A stretch of 64,000 bases of DNA from Pseudolabrys sp. Root1462 (GTDB taxonomy: Bacteria > Pseudomonadota > Alphaproteobacteria > Rhizobiales > Xanthobacteraceae), in contig NZ_LMFS01000001.1 of the NCBI RefSeq assembly GCF_001426945.1, positions 957,757 to 1,021,756 on the forward strand. Direction: 5' to 3'. This document shows positions 58,591-64,000 of the stretch, one piece after another. The translations under genes were made by a program, and so were the position numbers. Below the pieces are notes generated by a model that was not told the DNA's origin, made no database searches, and was given only the letters and a program-made list of their open reading frames with translations. Numbering within the stretch: the first letter of the stretch is position 1; each line of letters begins with the position of its first letter.

Positions 58591-59337
58591 TTAGAACGGC
58601 AGGATCACATCCATGACCTGCTGGCCGTAGCGCGGCTGCTGCACGTCGGTGATCTGGCCGCGGCCGCCATAAGCGATGCGCGCCTGGGCGATCTTGGTTG
58701 AGTCGATGGTGTTGTCGCTTTCGATGTCTTCCGGCCGTACCACGCCGCCGACGATCAGCTCGCGGATTTCGAAGTTGACCCGGATTTCCTGGCGGCCCTC
58801 GATGACGAGATTGCCGTTCGGCAGCACCTGGGTGACGACGCCGGCGACGTTGGTCGACAGCGCTTCGGAGCGGTCGACCGAGCCCTTGCCTTCGCTCGAC
58901 GAGGTGGAGTCGGCGGTGAACAGGCGGGTCGGCAGCGCGGAGTTGGCGATCGGCAGCTTGTTCTTGCCGAAGAAATTATCGACGCCGGAGTCTTCGTTAT
59001 TGGCGCGGCTGCGCTTGGTGTCGTTGGCGATGTTGGCCTTGTCGGTGATGTTGACCTTGACCGTGAGGATGTCGCCGATCTGATGCGCGCGCTGGTCCTT
59101 GAAGAAGGCGCGCGAGCCGTTGCGCCACAGCGAATTCGGGTTGTAGGACGCTGCAGCCGCCGCAGGCATCGGCATCTGCACCGGCTTGTAGCCTGGCGCG
59201 GCAGTCGGGTTGTCGATGGCCGAGAGCTTCGGCTGCTCGCCGATGTTCTTCAGGCGGTCCAAGGCCGAACAGCCGCTCAACATCGTGGTCGCGAGCGCCG
59301 CGAAGGCCAAATGCCGCATCAACCTGGTCATCTTCAT
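58591..59337 (-). CDS. flgH: Flagellar L-ring lipoprotein
   Basis: 248 residues. The lipobox TMLSGC gives lipidated Cys23 after a short signal peptide. FlgH elements are WRNGSRAFFKDQRAHQIGDI and LTVKVNITDKANIANDT, the VVTQVLPNGNLVIEGRQEI strand and the end RYGQQVMDVILPF. It forms the outer-membrane ring. Last gene of flgF-flgG-flgA-flgH. Confidence 0.97.
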   Translation of the reverse strand: MKMTRLMRHLAFAALATTMLSGCSALDRLKNIGEQPKLSAIDNPTAAPGYKPVQMPMPAAAAASYNPNSLWRNGSRAFFKDQRAHQIGDILTVKVNITDKANIANDTKRSRANNEDSGVDNFFGKNKLPIANSALPTRLFTADSTSSSEGKGSVDRSEALSTNVAGVVTQVLPNGNLVIEGRQEIRVNFEIRELIVGGVVRPEDIESDNTIDSTKIAQARIAYGGRGQITDVQQPRYGQQVMDVILPF

Positions 59338-59415
59338 CTCAACTGACTTTCACTGGCGTTATCGATCAAATCTGGGACGAAGGCGCCTGCCGGTCGCCGT
59401 CGCCAACTCAACGCG

Positions 59416-60426
59416 TCACTGCCCGCTGTCCGCCGGCGCCGGGATATTGGCGGCCAGCCGCGGCGTACCGGATATCACGACGACGAGGCCGGGCCCGGCG
59501 ACGACACCTTGCACCGTGCGCTTTGACTGCTCGTTCAGCACGGAGACGGTTTCACCTTCGGCGCCGGAGCCGAGCGCCTTGCCGCGCATCGTCAGCGTCA
59601 GGCCCGGCGCTTCGAATTTCAGCATCACCATCTCGTTGCGCAGCACGATCTCCGGCTTCGTCAGATCGGCCGAGCGCAGCGGCTGTCCGGGGCGCAGCGT
59701 GTTGCGCGCGGCCTGGCCGACGGCCTGATCGAGCCCGGCGATAGCGTCGCGGCCGACTTCGGCGCGGGGCCGGCGCTCGACGACGAGGTCGGCGGCTTTC
59801 ACGACCGCGCCGCGTTCGATGGTGTGCGACACCATCACGGTCTCGACGGTGGCATAGGCGCGGCCGGTGAGGCGGAGGAGGCCGCGCTGGCCGTTGCCGG
59901 TCGGCACTTCGAGCGTGGTGTCGAAGCGGCCATTGCGGCTGTCGTAGCTGAGGCGGCCGACCTGGATGTCGCCCTGCGCCGAGAGGTCGACCTGGATGGT
60001 GCGCGGATCGCGGTCGAAATAGACGGTGATGTCGGCGGCGGGGCCGACGTTGAAACGGCCGGCGATGGCGCGGGCGAGCGTCTTCTCGATCTCGGCGATC
60101 GGGATTTCGCGGGCGGCGCGCGTCACCACCACATCGGCGGCGCCACCGGTGTCGAAGCCGACGAGCGCGTGCGGCCGAACCGCGGCAATGATCGTATCGA
60201 CCGGAACGGTGCCGGTGGTGCCGAGATCCGGCGCGCGGAAGACCGGGATGTTGGCGACGATGCCGGCGTTCTCGATGAGGTCGCCGATGCGAACCACGCT
60301 CGAGGTCACGGTGACGTCGTGCTTGAGGTAGGGCCGCGCGGGCTCGGCGCTTTGCGCCAGAGCCGCGGTCGCCGCAGCCGCCAAGAGAGTGGCGGTGGTC
60401 AAGGTCCGGATCATGGTCTTGATCAT
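59416..60426 (-). CDS. flgA: P-ring assembly chaperone FlgA
   Basis: 336 residues with a signal peptide (cleavage near ALAQ). An N-terminal extension is followed by the SAF-like domain (about 205-270: VSHTIERGAVVKAADLVVER) and LRPGQPLRSADLTKPEIVLR plus VSVLNEQSKRTVQGVVAGP near the end. It helps FlgI polymerise in the periplasm. It is longer than enterobacterial FlgA (about 220), as usual in alphaproteobacteria. Confidence 0.94.
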   Translation of the reverse strand: MIKTMIRTLTTATLLAAAATAALAQSAEPARPYLKHDVTVTSSVVRIGDLIENAGIVANIPVFRAPDLGTTGTVPVDTIIAAVRPHALVGFDTGGAADVVVTRAAREIPIAEIEKTLARAIAGRFNVGPAADITVYFDRDPRTIQVDLSAQGDIQVGRLSYDSRNGRFDTTLEVPTGNGQRGLLRLTGRAYATVETVMVSHTIERGAVVKAADLVVERRPRAEVGRDAIAGLDQAVGQAARNTLRPGQPLRSADLTKPEIVLRNEMVMLKFEAPGLTLTMRGKALGSGAEGETVSVLNEQSKRTVQGVVAGPGLVVVISGTPRLAANIPAPADSGQ

Positions 60427-60435
60427 GGCTTTGCC

Positions 60436-61224
60436 TCAGCGCATGAGGTTGGAGGTCGATTGCAGCATCTGGTCGGCCGCCGAAATGACCTTGGCGTTCA
60501 TTTCGTAGGCGCGCTGTGCGGCAATCAGATCGGAGATTTCGCTCACGGCTTCGACGTTGGCCTGCTCGAGGTTGCCCTGCTGCAGATCGCCGAAGCCGTT
60601 GAGCTGCGGTGTGCCGTTCTGCGGCGAGCCCGAGGCCGGCGTCTCGAGATACAGGTTGTCGCCGATGCCCTTGAGGCCGGCCTTGTTGATGAACATCGCC
60701 AGTTCGATCTGGCCGACATTGGTCTGCGCCGTCTGACCGGGCAGGGTCACCTGCACCTGGCCTTGCGGATTGATCGTGATTGAAGTGGCATTTTGCGGAA
60801 TGGTAATGCCGGGCTGCACCAGGTTGCCGGAGGCGGTGACGAGGCGGCCCTGCGCATCGAGCTCGAACGAGCCGTCGCGGGTATAGGCCGTGGTGCTGTC
60901 CGGCATCGTGATCTTGAAGAAGCCTTCGCCGCGGATGGCGAGGTCATAGTCCTTGCCGGTCTGCTGCAGCGTGCCTTGCGTCATCAGGCGCGGCGTGCCG
61001 ACGGTCTTGACGCCGGAGCCGAGTTCGATGCCGGCCGGCAGGATGTTGCCCTGCGAGGAGGTCTGCGAGCCGACGCGGCTGACGTGCTCGTAGAGCAGGT
61101 CCTGGAATTCGGCGCGCTGCCGCTTGTAGGCGGTGGTGCGCATGTTGGCGATATTGTTGGAGATGACCTGGACGTTGAGTTCCTGGGCCATCATGCCGGT
61201 TGCGGCGGTGTGCAAGGCTCGCAT
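60436..61224 (-). CDS. flgG: Distal rod protein FlgG
   Basis: 262 residues: MRALHTAATGMMAQELNVQV, NNIANMRTTAYKRQRAEFQD at the start, and LEQANVEAVSEISDLIAAQR plus RAYEMNAKVISAADQMLQST at the end, the FlgG signature. Its length is the standard 260. Ten bp before flgA, 19 bp after flgF. Confidence 0.97.
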   Translation of the reverse strand: MRALHTAATGMMAQELNVQVISNNIANMRTTAYKRQRAEFQDLLYEHVSRVGSQTSSQGNILPAGIELGSGVKTVGTPRLMTQGTLQQTGKDYDLAIRGEGFFKITMPDSTTAYTRDGSFELDAQGRLVTASGNLVQPGITIPQNATSITINPQGQVQVTLPGQTAQTNVGQIELAMFINKAGLKGIGDNLYLETPASGSPQNGTPQLNGFGDLQQGNLEQANVEAVSEISDLIAAQRAYEMNAKVISAADQMLQSTSNLMR

Positions 61225-61243
61225 GGTCTATTCTCCGTCCGCG

Positions 61244-62014
61244 TTAGTTCGGGACTTCGGCCAGCTTGTCGACGGCGCTGCGCGACAAATCGGCTTGAGC
61301 CTGAATCATGTTGGCGACCTGGGTGTAGGTGCGCGTGATCTCGATCATGCGTGTCATCTCGACGACCGAGCGCACGTTTGATTTCTCGACCGTCCCTTGC
61401 GAGAAGCGCGAGGTGGTGTCGGGCACGATGTTGACGCCGTTGGCGAGGGCGAAGTTGCCGGCGCCGGATTTCTGCAGTCCGCCGGGATTGTCGAAGCCGA
61501 CCATGCGCAGCTTGCCGCGCAGCGACTCCCCGGTGGCGCCCGGCACGGTCACGCTGACAGTGCCGTCGCCGCTGATCTGGATCTCGCGGTCGTTCGGCTG
61601 GAACTGGATCGGGCCGTTCTCGCCGAGCACCGGGTTGCCGTCGCCGGTGACGAGCTGTCCCTGGGCATTGATCTGGAAGGCGCCGTTGCGGGTGTAGCGT
61701 TCGCCCTGCGGCGTCTGCACCGCGAAGAAGCCCTGGCCCTGGATGGCAACGTCGGTCGGGTTGCCGGTGCGTTCCATGCTGCCCTGGCCGAGATCGATCC
61801 AGGTGGCGCGATCGCGCACGAAGCTGACGCGGCTGTCGCGGCGCGACAGGTCGTCCATGTCGGAGCGCGCGACCTTGCCGATGAATTCTTCGAACAGCGT
61901 GCCGTCGGCCTTGAAGCCGGGCGTGTTCACGTTGGCGATGTTATTCGCCACGACATCGAGTTCGCGCCCGAGCGCGACCTGACGCGATAGTCCGACCAGC
62001 AGCGAATTCTGCAT
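61244..62014 (-). CDS. flgF: Proximal rod protein FlgF
   Basis: 256 residues: QNSLLVGLSRQVALGRELDV, ANNIANVNTPGFKADGTLFE at the N-terminus and VRSVVEMTRMIEITRTYTQV near the C-terminus. Rod protein family with the FlgF length. First gene of flgF-flgG-flgA-flgH behind a sigma-54 promoter. Confidence 0.95.
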   Translation of the reverse strand: MQNSLLVGLSRQVALGRELDVVANNIANVNTPGFKADGTLFEEFIGKVARSDMDDLSRRDSRVSFVRDRATWIDLGQGSMERTGNPTDVAIQGQGFFAVQTPQGERYTRNGAFQINAQGQLVTGDGNPVLGENGPIQFQPNDREIQISGDGTVSVTVPGATGESLRGKLRMVGFDNPGGLQKSGAGNFALANGVNIVPDTTSRFSQGTVEKSNVRSVVEMTRMIEITRTYTQVANMIQAQADLSRSAVDKLAEVPN

Positions 62015-62122
62015 CGGTCATCTCCCCTTGATTCCGACGCTGCCCGCCCTCCCGAGGCTGACCCCGTCGTGTGTCGAAGCGCTTTGGCTCTCCCAAGCCT
62101 GACGCTTCTGGCGAACAAGGAT

Positions 62123-62139
62123 TGCACCGACCGTGCCAA
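62123..62139 (-). promoter_or_regulatory. Sigma-54 promoter of the flgFGAH operon
   Basis: On the minus strand TTGGCACGGTCGGTGCA matches 16 of 17 positions of YTGGCACGRNNNTTGCW. The start is expected near 62111, leaving a leader of about 97 nt. Confidence 0.82.
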
Positions 62140-62165
62140 CTCAAAAAACTTCGTTATTTCAATGG

Positions 62166-62195
62166 CTTGACGTTTTTGGGAGGTGTGGCGTCAAG
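62166..62195. promoter_or_regulatory. Inverted repeat in the flgF/fliL region
   Basis: CTTGACG and CGTCAAG, 7-bp perfect arms around 16 bp. TTGACG could also be the -35 of fliL, but no good -10 follows at 17 bp. Confidence 0.35.
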
Positions 62196-62225
62196 GCAAA
62201 AAACACCATAACGGCCGATATGACC

Positions 62226-62240
62226 CGGCAATTCTTGCCG
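62226..62240. promoter_or_regulatory. CGGCA-N5-TGCCG palindrome, putative flagellar enhancer (flgF/fliL)
   Basis: CGGCAATTCTTGCCG, six-bp perfect arms here, centred about 122 bp upstream of the expected flgF start and 168 bp before fliL. Confidence 0.65.
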
Positions 62241-62400
62241 CTTCGGGAACTTGGGAAAGGTTCTGTTAACCATACCGCCCCTAACGTGGCGCCACCGGCA
62301 CCAATGGTGGCGGCGAGGGGGCGGCTTGTCGGCGCCGAGGCGGCACGGGAAGCCGACGCGGCGGGCGTTGCCCGACGAATGGGATTTCAGGGGATCGGTA

Positions 62401-62910
62401 ATGGCCAAGGCGGCGAAGAAGGAAGCGGAACCGGAAGCCGAAACCGATGAAGCCCCCAAGAAGAGCAAACTGCCGTCGAAGAAGGTGATGATCATCGCCG
62501 CGGCCGCACTTCTCGTGATCGGTGGCGGTGGCGTCGGGGCCTACATGTTTCTCGGTCACGGCGCCGAGAAGAAGGAAGAAGCCAAGAAGGAAGTGGTCAA
62601 GCCCGCGACCTTCGTCGATCTGCCGGACGTGCTCGTCAACCTGTCGAGCGCCGGCTCCGATCGCACCCAGTATCTGAAAGTCAAAGTCGTTCTTGAACTG
62701 CCGGACGCCGAATTGGTCCCGAAGATCCAGCCACTCATGCCGCGGGTGATGGACGCCTTCCAGACTTACTTGCGCGAATTGCGTCCGACCGATCTCGACG
62801 GTTCGGCCGGTCTCTACCGGCTCAAGGAAGAACTCACGCGCCGCGTCAATGTCGCGGTGGCGCCGAACAAGGTGACCGCGGTTCTGTTCAAGGAAATCGT
62901 CGTCCAGTAG
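62401..62910 (+). CDS. fliL: Flagellar stator/motor-associated protein FliL
   Basis: 169 residues from the ATG at 62401. A charged cytoplasmic start (Lys/Glu/Ala-rich), one membrane helix (about 30-51: MIIAAAALLVIGGGGVGAYM) and a periplasmic domain with FVDLPDVLVNLSS and YLKVKVVLELPDAELVPKIQ, ending VTAVLFKEIVVQ. It forms a ring around the stator units. It precedes fliM by 66 bp, as in Caulobacter. Confidence 0.93.
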   Translation: MAKAAKKEAEPEAETDEAPKKSKLPSKKVMIIAAAALLVIGGGGVGAYMFLGHGAEKKEEAKKEVVKPATFVDLPDVLVNLSSAGSDRTQYLKVKVVLELPDAELVPKIQPLMPRVMDAFQTYLRELRPTDLDGSAGLYRLKEELTRRVNVAVAPNKVTAVLFKEIVVQ

Positions 62911-62976
62911 CGCAAAGCGGGCGACGGACGCGACAGCAGCTTTCGACTTCAGGCAAGACGGCAAAGTCAGACGAAT

Positions 62977-64000
62977 ATGGCGGGCAACGATCAGATCGAC
63001 CAGGAAGCGCTGAAGGCCGAATGGGGGCAGGCGCTGGAGGCCGAGCAGGGCACGGCCGGCGCTCCGCAGCATCCTGAAAGCGCCGCCGACGCCGCCGCCG
63101 CGCAATGGGCGGCGATGGTCGACGACACCGCCGGCTTCCAGTCCAATACCAAGGGCGGCGCCGAGCGCATCCTCAATCAGGAGGAAATCGACAATCTGCT
63201 CGGCTTCAGCCTTGCGGATGTGAACCTCAACGACAATTCCGGCATCCGCGCCATCATCGACTCGGCGATGGTGTCCTACGAGCGTCTGCCGATGCTCGAA
63301 ATCGTCTTCGACCGCCTCGTGCGGCTGATGACGACCTCGCTACGCAATTTCACCTCGGACAACGTCGAAGTCTCGCTAGACCGCATCACCTCCGTGCGTT
63401 TCGGCGACTATCTCAACTCCATCCCGCTGCCGGCGATCCTCGCCGTGTTCAAGGCCGAGGAGTGGGACAATTTCGGTCTGGCCACCGTCAATTCGAGCCT
63501 CATCTATTCGATCATCGACGTCTTGCTCGGCGGCCGCCGCGGCGCCTCGGCGGTGCGCATCGAGGGCCGGCCCTATACGACGATCGAGACCAGTCTGGTC
63601 AAGCGCATGATCGAGGTCGTGCTCGCCGATGCCGAGCTCGCCTTCAAGCCGCTGTCGCCGGTCAAGTTCAACATCGACCGCCTGGAGACCAATCCGCGCT
63701 TCGCCGCGATCTCGCGGCCGGCCAACGCCGCGATCCTGGTGCGCCTGCGCATCGACATGGAAGATCGCGGCGGCAACATCGAATTGCTGCTGCCTTACGC
63801 GACCATCGAACCGATCCGCGCCACGCTTCTCCAGATGTTCATGGGCGAGAAGTTCGGCCGCGACCAGATCTGGGAAGGCCATCTCGCGACCGAAATCGGC
63901 CAGGCGGAGATCGGCGTCGACGCCGTGCTCTACGAGGAGCACCTGCCGCTTCGGCGGATGATGAAGCTCAAGGTCGGCGATACGCTGATGCTCGAACTCA
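62977..64000 (+). CDS. fliM: Flagellar motor switch protein FliM (3' truncated by window edge)
   Basis: The frame opens at 62977 and runs off the end (about 341 residues visible). An Ala/Gln/Glu-rich start is followed by ILNQEEIDNLLGFS (about 66-79, the usual N-terminal motif), then the middle CheC-like domain (NDNSGIRAIIDSAMVSYERL, FTSDNVEVSLDRITSVRFGD, GRPYTTIETSLVKRMIEVVL) and the start of the C-terminal SpoA-type region (RRMMKLKVGDTLMLEL). FliM binds CheY-P and sets rotation. Confidence 0.95.
   Translation, partial: MAGNDQIDQEALKAEWGQALEAEQGTAGAPQHPESAADAAAAQWAAMVDDTAGFQSNTKGGAERILNQEEIDNLLGFSLADVNLNDNSGIRAIIDSAMVSYERLPMLEIVFDRLVRLMTTSLRNFTSDNVEVSLDRITSVRFGDYLNSIPLPAILAVFKAEEWDNFGLATVNSSLIYSIIDVLLGGRRGASAVRIEGRPYTTIETSLVKRMIEVVLADAELAFKPLSPVKFNIDRLETNPRFAAISRPANAAILVRLRIDMEDRGGNIELLLPYATIEPIRATLLQMFMGEKFGRDQIWEGHLATEIGQAEIGVDAVLYEEHLPLRRMMKLKVGDTLMLEL

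Larger units (their letters stand above)
62015..62400. other. 386-bp divergent flgF/fliL regulatory region
   Basis: No gene was seen. It holds the sigma-54 promoter of flgF, the CGGCA-N5-TGCCG palindrome, and an inverted repeat CTTGACG/CGTCAAG (62166-62195) that may be an operator or -35 region of fliL. Confidence 0.7.

Noticed and set aside
62251-62400. N-terminal extension of fliL
   Set aside because: The extension is Arg/Pro-rich with no FliL similarity; FliL proteins start with the charged Lys/Glu segment found at 62401.

Overview
The window comes from a high-GC alphaproteobacterium of the order Hyphomicrobiales (Rhizobiales), most likely on the Xanthobacteraceae/Bradyrhizobiaceae side. 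Pointers are the FlaF/FlbT/FliX flagellar regulators, a phosphatidylcholine-type methyltransferase beside a PlcP-Agt lipid-remodelling pair, a giant GPR/RgsE-like growth-pole protein, FixK-type anaeroboxes, CtrA-like boxes and short genome-type intergenic palindromes. No rRNA, tRNA, CRISPR array, transposase, integrase or prophage gene was seen; this looks like ordinary chromosomal core and soft-core sequence. Coordinates use the start codon judged most likely, often downstream of the longest open frame.

Layout. 1-6 kb: end of a FadL-like outer-membrane protein, an SDR with an altered active site, then a lipid block (PmtA-like methyltransferase, a Pho box, PlcP-like phosphoesterase, Agt-like glycosyltransferase) and a threonine-dehydratase-like enzyme. 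6-14 kb: an unknown Ala/Pro-rich protein, an HcaT-like transporter, a secreted protein, a dipeptide-epimerase-like enzyme and an mlaE-mlaF-mlaD operon. 14-24 kb: the 1462-residue coiled-coil membrane protein, an Hpt protein, a ferredoxin, a FAD monooxygenase and two tandem paralogous multipass membrane proteins. 24-31 kb: TonB receptor plus PepSY protein, a CoxE-like VWA protein, and a FixK-type block (small Cys protein, hemN, chaB). 31-40 kb: two paralogous coiled-coil proteins that look intermediate-filament-like, with small envelope and metabolic genes between them, then a SixA-like phosphatase, a DadA-like oxidoreductase and a lipoprotein. 40-44 kb: ligABC (protocatechuate 4,5-cleavage) behind a perfect FNR/FixK box, a MoxR ATPase and msrB.

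44.4-64 kb is a flagellar region: flgE-flgK-flgL, flaF/flbT, flagellin, flgI-flgJ-flgN-like, fliX-dksA, then (after BA14K, cold-shock and unknown genes) flgF-flgG-flgA-flgH and, divergently, fliL-fliM (cut by the window end). The most striking non-coding signal is here: three flagellar promoter regions (flgE; flgI/fliX; flgF/fliL) each carry a sigma-54 -24/-12 element and, about 105-130 bp upstream of its expected start point, the same 15-bp palindrome CGGCA-N5-TGCCG. This is the layout expected of enhancers for a FlbD-type activator. CtrA-like boxes lie in the flgI/fliX gap, in the gap before the growth-pole-like gene, and before one coiled-coil gene.

Other regulatory logic read from sequence: a Pho box for the lipid cassette, and four FixK/FNR boxes (hemN/chaB, the small Cys gene, ligABC, BA14K). 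All functional statements rest on reading translated sequence and motifs; no database search was run.
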